DNA of 64,000 nt from an uncultured Pirellulaceae bacterium (GTDB lineage Bacteria > Planctomycetota > Planctomycetia > Pirellulales > Pirellulaceae): NCBI GenBank assembly GCA_938084685.1, contig CALKGE010000005.1, forward strand, positions 124,001 to 188,000, in the 5' to 3' direction. The notes beneath the pieces were generated by a model, which worked only from the letters and a program-made list of their open reading frames with translations, was not told where the DNA came from and did no database searches. How positions within the stretch are numbered: the stretch's first letter is position 1; each line of letters begins with the position of its first letter. Both the position numbers and the translations under genes were made by a program. Shown here piece by piece: positions 8,261 to 17,334 of the stretch.

Positions 8261-9304
8261 TCAGTTAAGCATCAGTGTGCGAACTGACGCTAATCCTTCC
8301 TGGGGAGACGTCAATATCTCCCAACCAGCCTGCCGCACGATCCGCTTGATCTCTTCTCCAGTAAGGTACTCCACGGGGCTCTTTCCATCGACCCGGGCAA
8401 CCAGACAGCCCCCCAGATTCAAGCAGGCACGTCGCTCGAGAGCTTTCAGTTCGTCGTCCTGTAACACGCCCGCCATAACCTTTGCATAGGCTTCCCAGAA
8501 CCGGTCAATCAACCTTGCATACTCGTCAAACTTTTCGCCAGCGATCATCGTTTTGATATGCAGATGAGCCAGGAAGAAACCGAGATCGAACGCGGGGTCT
8601 CCAAAATGCCCCACTTCAAAGTCCAACAGGATGACAGACTGGTCATTAACCAGTATATTTTTCGGGCTGTAATCTCCGTGTACCAAACAGTGGCGGTGAG
8701 TCTCATTGAGCTCCAGCAGGTTCGCAACCGGCGCTTGCAACTCAGGGTGAACTCTGGCAATCTGGCGATAGTACGGGTCCAATCGCAAGTCATCAAAGAA
8801 TTCAGTTGAACCGATGCGCTGTTGGACATCGTCGGCATTCCAACTTCCAGAATGCAGCACTCCCAACAGCCATCCACACGCTTCGGCAACCTGAGGATCT
8901 GCTGAGCCGTCGAGCAGGTCCCGTTTCCATTCACGGCAATCGGCCGGTGCAGCTGTCATCGCATAAACAAAATTCTCGCGATCTTCAAAATGAATTGCCG
9001 GAACAACGGCCTGAAGATTCGGGCTGACCGACTGTGTGGATTGAATCACTTCGTTACAGATTCGCAGCGTATCCATCTCACGAATTACGCGTTCGACACT
9101 GCATAACCATTCCTGCTCTACGGCCAATCGATCCCGTGCCTGTTTAATCACCCAGTTTTCGCGCGCAGGGTCTGAAAACTCGACTAATAGAACTCGATTG
9201 GAAACCCCGCCGGTCAGCAGGCTCACGCAAACCTCAGCAGGATCTGCAATGACCTGGTGCCGAATCAGATACTCGGGAGTGGACTCAACTTCGAGAACAA
9301 ACAC
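8261..9304 (-). CDS. APH/choline-kinase-family phosphotransferase
   Basis: About 347 residues with the aminoglycoside phosphotransferase fold. The glycine-rich loop is LTGGVSNRVLLVEF, the catalytic loop is CLVHGDYSPKNILVND, and the metal-binding Asp lies in LLDFEVGHFGDPAFDL. Such enzymes phosphorylate small hydroxylated molecules, for example methylthioribose, choline or homoserine; the substrate here is not clear. The frame opens directly after the TGA of the preceding cytochrome gene. The start is either the GTG at 9304 (chosen; GGAA about 10 nt upstream) or the TTG at 9325. It is followed after 22 bp by the altered enolase, suggesting that the two act in one pathway. A resistance function is not indicated. 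Confidence 0.8.
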   Translation of the reverse strand: MFVLEVESTPEYLIRHQVIADPAEVCVSLLTGGVSNRVLLVEFSDPARENWVIKQARDRLAVEQEWLCSVERVIREMDTLRICNEVIQSTQSVSPNLQAVVPAIHFEDRENFVYAMTAAPADCREWKRDLLDGSADPQVAEACGWLLGVLHSGSWNADDVQQRIGSTEFFDDLRLDPYYRQIARVHPELQAPVANLLELNETHRHCLVHGDYSPKNILVNDQSVILLDFEVGHFGDPAFDLGFFLAHLHIKTMIAGEKFDEYARLIDRFWEAYAKVMAGVLQDDELKALERRACLNLGGCLVARVDGKSPVEYLTGEEIKRIVRQAGWEILTSPQEGLASVRTLMLN

Positions 9305-9325
9305 AACTGAAGCATTCCAGACCAA

Positions 9326-11245
9326 TCAGGATCCGGATTTCCACCAGATCTCAGAAATCTTCGCGGGCGTATCGCCGTAGGCACCTGCAAAAGCGTCGTT
9401 AAACGTCGCTCCGTTGCCCACCGCCTTGAGCAGTGCATTCCAACGAGCTGCGTTACCCATCAGGAATTGCACATAGCTATAGGAGAGCAGGGCACCATCT
9501 TCTCCCCCCAGTTTCCCCGTTACGATATCCGAGGAATTGGCAGCTTTGGTGGCGGCCGTGTTGACAGCCTCTTTCCAGGCATCAATTCTTGGATCACCTT
9601 TCACTACCTTGGCTGCGATTGCTCGCGCCAAACCATTGGAGAACCAGGCTGGTACATCTCCGATACTCCGAGCATGAATGCCGGCAATATGCTCGGCAAG
9701 CAAACCATCAAGTGAGTAGTCTTCTGAACGAGGTATGAGGACTGTGCCATAGGCATCGACGATATCGAACTTGAAATGCCCCTTCCATCGTGGAGGAAGT
9801 GATCGCTTTTCGATCATCGTGCCGAATTCACTATAGTCATATCTGGCATTGAAGAAGTAAAGCGTGATCCGCCCCTTGAGCAGTGGCTTGTCGGCAGGCA
9901 ACTTGAGTGCCAGCGCGACCTTCTTGGCGATGGCTTCTGCCTGAGTTCCGAATTCTTCCAACTGTGCTTCTGTCTGAGTACCGAGCAAATGGAAATTGGT
10001 GGTATCTGCCGTCGCATGATTGATCCCGGGCATTGCCAGATTCCAGTTGGACGCCGCCAAAGCAGTACGTGAAGCCGAAAGTTCCTCGTGAGTACTCTTT
10101 TCTGCTATGGCAATCGCTACAACTCTGCGGATATCGGTATTAAAATCCCGCCCATCAAAAGTTGCACCTTCCTGGATCCAGGTAGTAATGATCTTCATCT
10201 GATCCTCATTCAGTGGATCACGTCCTCGAGGCATTCGATTACCACCTCCGGTACCTAACAGCTTCTTGACAAGATAACTATCATCAGGATTCCCTGGTAA
10301 AATCGGAGGGCCATTTTCACCTCCACGCAACAGTCCACTGTATGTCGCCAGATTAAAGCGGCCTGAAGGTCGATTGCCAAAACCGTGACAGGAAGCACAG
10401 TTCTCAAGCAGAATCGGAGCCACATCATTCTTGAAACTGATCGATTCTGATCCTGTCGATTTCACTGGTTTCACAACTGGCAGATCTCCCACACTGGCGT
10501 TCGGATTCAAATCGACCAGCAGTGCTTTGGGATCATCCCCGTCATACTCGGCCCCTTCGTCAATCCATTTCTTCAAAACAGCCAGTTCCACCTCCGTTAT
10601 CTTGAGTCCACCGCGAGGCATGTCGCCTTCTTCGATCACTTCAATCAAACGGCTACCAGCCGCATCTTTCGCAAAAATCACTACACCGGCATCGGGACCT
10701 TTCATGAGCGTCTCGAAAGACTCCATACTGAACATCCCCCGCGCCTGACGCACGTGACAATTACCACACTTGGCCATCAGAACAGGAGTCACATGATTGA
10801 TAAAACTGATTTTTCCGTCGGGAACCGCATCCAATGTCATCGGAGCGTTTCCCGGGTTGCCTGGATTGCCAACCGGTTTGGGCATCGGCTTGGCAATCAT
10901 GGGTTTCTCTAATTCTGGCAATTCCACTCCTTCCAGCTCCAACAAGGCGTGCGCCTTTTTAAGCATGTTGTAAACTTTGGAATATAACGCCAGCTGCTGC
11001 TGGTCAGCTCCCTTCATCTGCTCCTGAAATTCTTTTTGAACCTCAACAACCAGATCTGCTGACTCGTCAATCTTTCCCTGAGCGAACCAGTTGCCGGCAC
11101 GAGTAATCTTCACCCGTAGTGCATTCTCGGCCTTTCTCATCGCAGGAGTAATAGTCACCTGAGCCAACGCTGGACTCAGCGTAAGTACGAATAGCAACAG
11201 GCTTAACATAACCCTGCTTTTGAGTGGTTTGACGACTGAATTCAT
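9326..11245 (-). CDS. Planctomycete-type cytochrome c protein with peptidase-like C-terminus
   Basis: The 639-residue product carries a signal peptide (SRVMLSLLLFVLTLSPALAQ). Two repeated Planctomycete cytochrome C units follow, each with a CxxCH haem motif: KCGNCHVRQARG near residue 175 and NCASCHGFGN near residue 295. Each is followed by the family pattern MPRGG or MPRGRDPL. The C-terminal third resembles a gluzincin-type peptidase domain (DVPAWFSNGLARAIAA), but the zinc motif HExxH is replaced by EHIAGIH, so it is probably inactive. ATG 11245 is chosen because it places the signal peptide correctly; in-frame ATGs at 11260 and 11365 exist. It is probably an extracytoplasmic redox or sensor protein. 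It lies downstream of a Ser/Thr kinase gene on the same strand. Confidence 0.78.
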   Translation of the reverse strand: MNSVVKPLKSRVMLSLLLFVLTLSPALAQVTITPAMRKAENALRVKITRAGNWFAQGKIDESADLVVEVQKEFQEQMKGADQQQLALYSKVYNMLKKAHALLELEGVELPELEKPMIAKPMPKPVGNPGNPGNAPMTLDAVPDGKISFINHVTPVLMAKCGNCHVRQARGMFSMESFETLMKGPDAGVVIFAKDAAGSRLIEVIEEGDMPRGGLKITEVELAVLKKWIDEGAEYDGDDPKALLVDLNPNASVGDLPVVKPVKSTGSESISFKNDVAPILLENCASCHGFGNRPSGRFNLATYSGLLRGGENGPPILPGNPDDSYLVKKLLGTGGGNRMPRGRDPLNEDQMKIITTWIQEGATFDGRDFNTDIRRVVAIAIAEKSTHEELSASRTALAASNWNLAMPGINHATADTTNFHLLGTQTEAQLEEFGTQAEAIAKKVALALKLPADKPLLKGRITLYFFNARYDYSEFGTMIEKRSLPPRWKGHFKFDIVDAYGTVLIPRSEDYSLDGLLAEHIAGIHARSIGDVPAWFSNGLARAIAAKVVKGDPRIDAWKEAVNTAATKAANSSDIVTGKLGGEDGALLSYSYVQFLMGNAARWNALLKAVGNGATFNDAFAGAYGDTPAKISEIWWKSGS

Positions 11246-11372
11246 CTTCAATGTTCTCATCTGTTTAGTAAATAAAAGTCCTGTTCGAACAGTACTATGC
11301 TTATCGGATGGCCTTTGGCCTCTACTTTGATTATTAACATTCACCCGCTGATAATCCAGAAACACCCCTGGT

Positions 11373-12905
11373 TTAAGGGTACTGCTGACTGTGAACCTCT
11401 AACAAGCTGAGGGGCTCTGGCGATTTGTTGTCAGACTCAGCCTGTTCCACATCGCTCGTTAAAAACACGACTACGACAGCTAACGCTGTCAGCAGCAGCA
11501 ATCCCCCCAGTACGATCGTCAGCGTTCTCCATAGACTGGCATCATTGGCAAGCGACCTGTTGGGTCTGGTGTCCAGTAAATTTTTTGACGTGCTTTGAAA
11601 CGCCTGTTCACCAGGTTCATCACCCAATTGAATCCGACTACTGCCGAATTCCCCGAGGTTCTCAGAGACAACCTGACTAATACCATCCACAGAAGAATAC
11701 TCGCCAGCCAACTGAATCGACGATAGCACGCCGGCAATCGCTCCCCGGTTAGCGACTGCTACAGCTGCCTGCATCGCCTGCACCACAGTTTCCGCGGACT
11801 GACCGGCATCAGCACGCGACGGAAGTTGAACGACGTCCTGCTTCACAGGTGCCATATCAACTCCCTGCGATTGCAACCACTGTTCCATTGCATTTGCCAA
11901 TTCCGATGCAGTCTGAAACCGGTATTCCGGATTCTTCTGCAACATCTTGAAACAGATACTCCCCAGAACTTCTGGACAATCCGGTCGGAATTCACGAAGA
12001 TCCGTTGGCATCTTCGACTGATGCTGCGCGATACGCTGAGCAAGTGTTCCCTCTGGAAACGGAGGTTGACCGGTCAGTAAATAGTAGAGTGTGCAACCGA
12101 GACCATAGATGTCAGCCCGCCCATCAATTTCATGGCTATTAAGCGCCTGTTCAGGAGCCAGATAGTCTGCCGTCCCCAACACTTTCTCGTTATGTTTGTC
12201 GGTCAGGCCTGCCACCTCTGAATGATCTTCATTCATCAGTGCCAGTCCCATGTCGAGTATTTTGATCGAATCCGCCTCATCCACCAGAAGATTTGCGGGT
12301 TTAATATCGCGATGTACCATGTTGGCGCCATGAGCATGCTGCAAACCCAGAGCAGATTGGTAGATATATTTAGCTGCCTGCAGGTAATCCAGAGGCCCAT
12401 CTTCCTTCACGACCGTCATCAAATCTCGACCGGAAACGTATTCCATTACCAGATAATGAGTTTGCCCCTGATTATCCACATCGTAAGCTCGAACAATGTT
12501 GGGGTGATCCAGAGCAGCGGTCGCTTGAGCCTCACGATGAAATCGTTCCAGATAGGATGAATCGTCGACTCGATTTCGCGGTAAAACTTTGATCGCTCGC
12601 AAACGTCGCATCAACGTATGCTCGGCCAGATACACACTGCTCATTCCTCCGGACCCGATATGCCCCAGAAGTTTGTATTTGCCGAGAAAGAATCCTTTAT
12701 ATTTGCCATTGAGCAACTTATCGCGATGCCAGGTCGTAATCAGATTCTCGGTCACCAAAAAATCTGCAATCTGCTGAGGATCGTTCGGGATCTTTCCGCC
12801 ACTGCTTTGCTTACACGCAGTCAGCCCTTTTTTTAACTCGGCATCCGTCAGCAGTTTGCTGCGTCGCAAAAGTTCCAGGAATTGTCGAGCCGTCATACTC
12901 ATCAT
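11373..12905 (-). CDS. Transmembrane serine/threonine protein kinase
   Basis: The 510-residue protein is a Hanks-type kinase. About 75 N-terminal residues precede the kinase domain, which has GHIGSGGMSSVYLAE (P-loop), IKVLP (ATP lysine), VHRDIKPANLLVD (catalytic loop), KILDMGLA (DMG in place of DFG) and YLAPEQ. The domain ends near residue 345. A linker is followed by one membrane helix (TLTIVLGGLLLLTALAVVVV, about 470-490) and a short outer tail. The topology is cytoplasmic kinase, short exterior. The start is the first of ATGATGAGTATG; any of the three is possible. It is followed by the cytochrome c protein gene. The target is unknown; such kinases are numerous in planctomycetes. Confidence 0.92.
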   Translation of the reverse strand: MMSMTARQFLELLRRSKLLTDAELKKGLTACKQSSGGKIPNDPQQIADFLVTENLITTWHRDKLLNGKYKGFFLGKYKLLGHIGSGGMSSVYLAEHTLMRRLRAIKVLPRNRVDDSSYLERFHREAQATAALDHPNIVRAYDVDNQGQTHYLVMEYVSGRDLMTVVKEDGPLDYLQAAKYIYQSALGLQHAHGANMVHRDIKPANLLVDEADSIKILDMGLALMNEDHSEVAGLTDKHNEKVLGTADYLAPEQALNSHEIDGRADIYGLGCTLYYLLTGQPPFPEGTLAQRIAQHQSKMPTDLREFRPDCPEVLGSICFKMLQKNPEYRFQTASELANAMEQWLQSQGVDMAPVKQDVVQLPSRADAGQSAETVVQAMQAAVAVANRGAIAGVLSSIQLAGEYSSVDGISQVVSENLGEFGSSRIQLGDEPGEQAFQSTSKNLLDTRPNRSLANDASLWRTLTIVLGGLLLLTALAVVVVFLTSDVEQAESDNKSPEPLSLLEVHSQQYP

Positions 12906-13095
12906 TTACCGTCAAAAAATGGGATTGCACCAGCGACAACGATTCACTCCGAATCCCCAGTTTATCATGGGAACGGTTGATTCATTCAAATGAGTCGACA
13001 TAATTGAGGCGGTAATTCCACATTTAGAGAAAACCGAAAGCAAAAAGCCCTCCGAGACGAGTTTGCTTCACTGCTATAACGCCTGAAATCGTCAA

Positions 13096-13335
13096 ATGTC
13101 CTCACGTCACGCCGTTTTATTTACTCGAAAGTCATGCCAGCTCTGCGATGAAGCCAAAGAAATGCTGGACATGTATGGCTTTTCAATCGAAGAAATCGAT
13201 ATCGACGAGCGTCCCGAGTGGCTGGAAAAATTCGACTCCTGCGTTCCCGTCGTGGAAATCGACGGGAAAATCCGTTTCCGAGGGCAGGTCAACGAAATCC
13301 TGCTGTTACGTCTGCTACGGACGATGGGAAACTGA
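13096..13335 (+). CDS. Glutaredoxin-like protein
   Basis: A 79-residue thioredoxin-fold protein of the DUF836/glutaredoxin-like type. The redox motif is CQLC (SCQLCDEAKEML), and the cis-proline lies in SCVPVVEID. It would carry out thiol-disulfide exchange in the cytoplasm. It is the first gene of a tight plus-strand operon: its stop is followed directly by the ATG of the TIGR04282 glycosyltransferase. It may therefore serve as reductant for an enzyme of that operon; this is inference. Confidence 0.85.
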   Translation: MSSRHAVLFTRKSCQLCDEAKEMLDMYGFSIEEIDIDERPEWLEKFDSCVPVVEIDGKIRFRGQVNEILLLRLLRTMGN

Positions 13336-14004
13336 ATGATGCCCCCGAAAACTCTGCTAGGCGTCTTCGCCAAATTCTGGGAGGCTGGAAAAGTTAAAAC
13401 CAGACTCGCCACCGACACCAACGATACGTTCGCTGCCGAGCTGTACAAGGCCTTCATCCTGACAACCCTGGAGCGGGTTTCTGGCGTCGCCGATGCGCAA
13501 CATCTGGCGGTAACGCCTGCCGAGCGTTTGTCTGATTTTGCATTAGTCACTCCGCCAAACTGGACAATCACTACCCAATCAAGCGGAGATCTCGGATGTC
13601 GCATGCAAGCTTTCTTCCAGCAGGCTGTTGAACATCAGTTTGAAAAAACAGTGTTGATTGGAACAGACAGCCCAACAATTCCACCAGCAATCATCCAGCA
13701 AGCCTTCGACCTGCTCGACCATGCCGATTGCGTTATCGGTCCAGCAGCCGACGGTGGCTACTATCTGATCGGTTGCACAACCAGTGTCCCTCCCGTTTTC
13801 AACAATATCGACTGGTCATCCGATCAGGTGTTCCAGCAAACCATCAGCGCTTTGCAACATCATGACGTCTCATATAAATTGCTCCCCCCCTGGTTCGACG
13901 TGGATACCATCGAAGATTTAAGAAAGCTCCGCGAATCAATCGACGAATCGTCCCAGTGGTTATGCCAACGACTTGACTCCCTGGAAGCGGAGTACCTGGC
14001 ATGA
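13336..14004 (+). CDS. TIGR04282/DUF2064 family glycosyltransferase
   Basis: The 222-residue protein belongs to the DUF2064 group, a GT-A-like fold related to nucleotidyltransferases. Visible signatures are LGVFAKFWEAGKVKTRLA at the N-terminus (nucleotide loop), LIGTDSPTIPP with the metal-binding Asp (about residue 112), and GPAADGGYYLIG (about 135). The family has been named after arsenosugar biosynthesis, but members occur in many contexts. It overlaps the following ThiO-like gene by 4 bp (ATGA), so the two are translationally coupled. The likely role is transfer of a sugar or activation of a sugar phosphate in the pathway of this operon. No arsenic methyltransferase is present nearby. Confidence 0.85.
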   Translation: MMPPKTLLGVFAKFWEAGKVKTRLATDTNDTFAAELYKAFILTTLERVSGVADAQHLAVTPAERLSDFALVTPPNWTITTQSSGDLGCRMQAFFQQAVEHQFEKTVLIGTDSPTIPPAIIQQAFDLLDHADCVIGPAADGGYYLIGCTTSVPPVFNNIDWSSDQVFQQTISALQHHDVSYKLLPPWFDVDTIEDLRKLRESIDESSQWLCQRLDSLEAEYLA

Positions 14005-15122
14005 GTCAAGCATCTTCGAGTGACATCGTCATTGTTGGCGGAGGAGTCATCGGCCTGTCCATTGCCTGGGAACTCGCCAAACGAGGTCATCAGGTACGTG
14101 TGCTCGAACGAGGTGAACATGTTGGACGAGAGGCTTCCTGGGCCGGCGCCGGAATACTCCCTCCAGCCAACCCTGACACCGCTCTGGATCCCTGCGAAAA
14201 ATTGCGCGGCATCAGCCATCAACTGCATGCGGCGTGGGCCGAGCAACTCAAACAGGAATCCGGCATCGACACTGGATTTCGACGATGTGGAGGTATTTAT
14301 CTGGCCAGAAAACCTGGCGAAGCTGCTTCGCTGGCAGGCTATATGCACTTGTTGAGACAGGAGGAAATCGAGGCTCAGGAGTTATCCGGAAATGATCTGC
14401 TGCAACTCGAACCAGCTCTGGCTCCCGACAGTTTCAGCGCTGCCTACCTTGTGCCGGATGAACTTACACTGAGAAACCCAAGGCATATTAAAGCGCTCGC
14501 CAGCAGCTGTGAACTGCGAGGGGTTCACGTGGATACGAACTGCGAGGTTTTTGACTTTGAAAATCACAATGGCATCATCACGGGACTCAAAACCAGCAGA
14601 GGACTGATTGCCGGGAAACAGTTTTGTGTCACCGGTGGTGCATGGTCGTCCCGTCTGCTGAAGCAAATCACAGATATCCCGATCGGCCTCGTCCCTATCC
14701 GAGGTCAAATCGCTCTGTTCGAAGCACCAGTCAATCTCATTTCACACATTCTCAACGAAGGTTCACGTTATCTGGTACCTCGCGACGATGGCAAAGTCCT
14801 CGCCGGTTCCTGCGAAGAAGAAGTTGGATTTGAAAAGGGAACCACCCCGGAAATGCTTGAGCAACTTGCCGACTTCGCTTACTCACTGGTACCTGCTCTC
14901 AAGGAATGTGAAATAACACTCACATGGTCCGGATTACGGCCCGGCAGTTTTGACGGCGTTCCTTACATGGGAAAAATACCCCATGTCGAAAACCTCTTCA
15001 TGGCTTCCGGGCATTTCCGTAGCGGGATCCATCTATCAACCGGCACAGCACTCTTCATGGCGGATTTGCTTGAAAGCAAAAAGACATTCGTCGATCCCGA
15101 TCACTTCAGCATCCTACGTTAA
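14001..15122 (+). CDS. Glycine oxidase/ThiO-like FAD-dependent oxidoreductase
   Basis: The 373-residue flavoprotein has an N-terminal FAD site (DIVIVGGGVIGLSIAWELAK) and the DadA/ThiO fold. ThiO-like marks are SWAGAGILPP, the substrate-domain VPIRGQIALF, and the C-terminal TWSGLRPGSFDGVPYMG and GHFRSGIHLS. ThiO oxidises glycine to iminoacetate for the thiazole ring of thiamine. No thiS, thiG or thiE lies here; thiC is 9 kb away in a separate unit. The enzyme could instead oxidise another amine made by this operon. It overlaps the upstream gene by 4 bp and is followed after 13 bp by a second flavoprotein gene. Confidence 0.8.
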   Translation: MSQASSSDIVIVGGGVIGLSIAWELAKRGHQVRVLERGEHVGREASWAGAGILPPANPDTALDPCEKLRGISHQLHAAWAEQLKQESGIDTGFRRCGGIYLARKPGEAASLAGYMHLLRQEEIEAQELSGNDLLQLEPALAPDSFSAAYLVPDELTLRNPRHIKALASSCELRGVHVDTNCEVFDFENHNGIITGLKTSRGLIAGKQFCVTGGAWSSRLLKQITDIPIGLVPIRGQIALFEAPVNLISHILNEGSRYLVPRDDGKVLAGSCEEEVGFEKGTTPEMLEQLADFAYSLVPALKECEITLTWSGLRPGSFDGVPYMGKIPHVENLFMASGHFRSGIHLSTGTALFMADLLESKKTFVDPDHFSILR

Positions 15123-15135
15123 TTGAACAATACCT

Positions 15136-16419
15136 ATGGCAATTGATACTTCCGCAACAATGCTCGTTATCGGTGGTGGCCCCATCGGTCTGGAAACTGC
15201 GCTGTACGCACGCTACCTGGGCTATCAAGTCCAGATCTGTGAAGCAGGCGACGTGGGGGCACATGTAGAACAATGGAAGCACGTCAGAATGTTCTCGCCA
15301 TTTTCCATGAACCACTCGTCGCTGGGCAAAGCGGCTATTGAAAGCCACCATCCCGATCACCCCTGGCCCACCGGTGACCGGTACCTGACCGGACAACAAT
15401 GGCTCGACCTCTACCTGCTTCCGCTATCCCAAACCGACCTCCTGCAACCACATATACAGACTCATTGCCGAGTGACAAACGTCTCGCGTACGTGGACCCT
15501 CAAGACGGATCTTGTCGGCAGCAAACGCAGTGACGACCCGTTTCGCATCAAGGTCGAGCAGGACGGAACCCAACGAATCCTCACCGCAGATGTAGTCGTT
15601 GATACTTCAGGTGTGCTCGCCCATCCAAATCCGATCGGAGCCGGTGGGGTAGCCGCCATTGGAGAAACTGCCTCTGCAGATCACATCCAGCACACCATTC
15701 CAACTGCCGAGCAGGCCGATCAATTGGCCGGACAGAATGTGGCTGTCATCGGAGCAGGGCATTCGGCAGCCTGCGCCATTGTTACACTCGTTAATACAGG
15801 GGTGAATGTTACCTGGATTGTCCGAGGTAATCCGTTCAACGCACTGCAACTGATTGACGATGATCCTTTGGTCGAACGAAGTCGTATTCTGCAAGAACTC
15901 AACGAATTGGTAAACCAGTCAAAAATCAGTCTGCTGGCCCATGCTGCCATCGACACAGTCCAGTCGCCAGGGACGCCTGAACGCCCCACCATTCAACTTG
16001 GCATCTATCACAGTAGTGAGCAAAATAGTGAGCTGGACAGTAACGAGGAATCTGGAAACGAACTGGAGGCTGTTGAATTGTCATGGCACTCTTTTGATCA
16101 CGTGTTTGGACTCACTGGATACCGACCTGATCAATCTGTATGTCGCGAGCTTCAGGTGCACCAGTGCTACGCGAGTGAAGGACCGATGAAACTTGCTGCC
16201 AGCCTGCTAGGCCAGGACAGTCAAAACTGTCTGGATATTTCGTCAGAATCGCGTGACTTGCTCATCACGGCGGAACCCAATTACTATCAATTGGGAATGA
16301 AAAGCTATGGTCGGCAACCCGGCTTCCTGTTCAAGACAGGCTTGCAGCAAATCGTTCAGCTGTTTCAAATCCTGGGTGACCGCGAATCACTGGACGTTTA
16401 CCAGACGTTTGCTGGCTAG
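15136..16419 (+). CDS. FAD/NAD(P)-binding oxidoreductase
   Basis: The 427-residue protein has two dinucleotide-binding motifs: VIGGGPIGLETALYARYLG at the N-terminus (FAD) and VAVIGAGHSAACAIVTL near residue 200 (NAD(P)H). This is the layout of flavin monooxygenases and thioredoxin-reductase-like enzymes. There is no CxxC redox pair, so monooxygenase or dehydrogenase chemistry is more likely than disulfide reduction. It is gene four of the operon: 13 bp after the ThiO-like gene and 9 bp before the radical SAM gene. No close family name is recognised. The substrate is unknown. Confidence 0.78.
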   Translation: MAIDTSATMLVIGGGPIGLETALYARYLGYQVQICEAGDVGAHVEQWKHVRMFSPFSMNHSSLGKAAIESHHPDHPWPTGDRYLTGQQWLDLYLLPLSQTDLLQPHIQTHCRVTNVSRTWTLKTDLVGSKRSDDPFRIKVEQDGTQRILTADVVVDTSGVLAHPNPIGAGGVAAIGETASADHIQHTIPTAEQADQLAGQNVAVIGAGHSAACAIVTLVNTGVNVTWIVRGNPFNALQLIDDDPLVERSRILQELNELVNQSKISLLAHAAIDTVQSPGTPERPTIQLGIYHSSEQNSELDSNEESGNELEAVELSWHSFDHVFGLTGYRPDQSVCRELQVHQCYASEGPMKLAASLLGQDSQNCLDISSESRDLLITAEPNYYQLGMKSYGRQPGFLFKTGLQQIVQLFQILGDRESLDVYQTFAG

Positions 16420-16428
16420 GACGAGTCG

Positions 16429-17334
16429 ATGAATGGTACCACACTCAATCTGTCACTCTCACACCTCGACGAACTCTGGTTCCAGGTAGCCGGCACTCGT
16501 TGCAACCTGAGCTGCCACCATTGCTTTATTTCATGCAGTCCGCATAACAACAGTTTTGGATTTCTTCCACGGCAACAGATTCAGGACTATCTCCGCCAAA
16601 GTGTTCCGCTGAGTGTGAAAGGCTATTACTTCACCGGTGGAGAACCGTTCCTGCATCCGGAAATGACTGACATTCTGATAGATACGCTTCAATATGGACC
16701 TGCATCCGTTCTTACCAATGCCACCGTGTTGAAACCAGAATGGCTGTCCCGACTGGAAGAGGCACATACTCAAAGCCGGTACAGTCTGGAATTTCGAGTC
16801 TCGATCGACGGTGCCGACGCAACCACCAACGACCCGATTCGTGGGCACAGTACGTTTGATCGGGCGTTGAGCGGAGTGAAGTTATTAGTTGACCATGGTT
16901 TTCTGCCTATCATCACGGCGACTCGTACCTGGAACGATTCTGAAGACCAACTCGTTCTTGATCAATTCATTGATGTCCTGCGAGAACAGGGGTATGAGCA
17001 TCCGAGAATCAAACTGCTGCCCTCGCTAAAACTGGGGGCTGAAGAAAAACGATCCGGCGGATATTCCGATCACCAACGTATTACTCCGGAAATGATGGTC
17101 GGTTTCGATACAAGCCAGCTGGTCTGCGAACACTCGCGAATTGTCACAGATCGAGGAATCCATGTATGTCCGATTCTGATTGAATCCTCCGATTCGCTGC
17201 TGGGCGAGGATCTTGAAACAGCGAGCCAACAGCCATTTAAGCTCTCGCACGGAGCCTGTTTCACCTGCTATCAATATGGCGCGATTTGCTCGAACGTTGC
17301 TGTCAGCAACGCTCCTGCCGGGAAAGCAACATGA
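16429..17334 (+). CDS. Radical SAM protein
   Basis: The 301-residue protein has the iron-sulfur motif CNLSCHHC (about residues 25-32) followed by another Cys in FISC. The SAM-binding GGEP motif is in YYFTGGEPFLHP (about 67). The C-terminus has further Cys residues (VCEHSR, HVCPIL, ACFTCYQYGAICS) that could hold an auxiliary cluster, as in SPASM/twitch enzymes. It would start a radical reaction on an unknown substrate. It overlaps the start of the phosphoesterase-like gene by 4 bp (ATGA at 17331-17334). The operon context (two flavoproteins, glycosyltransferase-like protein, glutaredoxin) suggests synthesis or modification of a small molecule or peptide. No precursor peptide gene was found nearby. 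Confidence 0.85.
   Translation: MNGTTLNLSLSHLDELWFQVAGTRCNLSCHHCFISCSPHNNSFGFLPRQQIQDYLRQSVPLSVKGYYFTGGEPFLHPEMTDILIDTLQYGPASVLTNATVLKPEWLSRLEEAHTQSRYSLEFRVSIDGADATTNDPIRGHSTFDRALSGVKLLVDHGFLPIITATRTWNDSEDQLVLDQFIDVLREQGYEHPRIKLLPSLKLGAEEKRSGGYSDHQRITPEMMVGFDTSQLVCEHSRIVTDRGIHVCPILIESSDSLLGEDLETASQQPFKLSHGACFTCYQYGAICSNVAVSNAPAGKAT

Noticed and set aside
6481..9325. Methionine salvage cluster (MtnK, enolase, acireductone dioxygenase)
   Set aside because: The cupin is too short and lacks acireductone dioxygenase motifs; the enolase is of true enolase type, not MtnC or MtnW.
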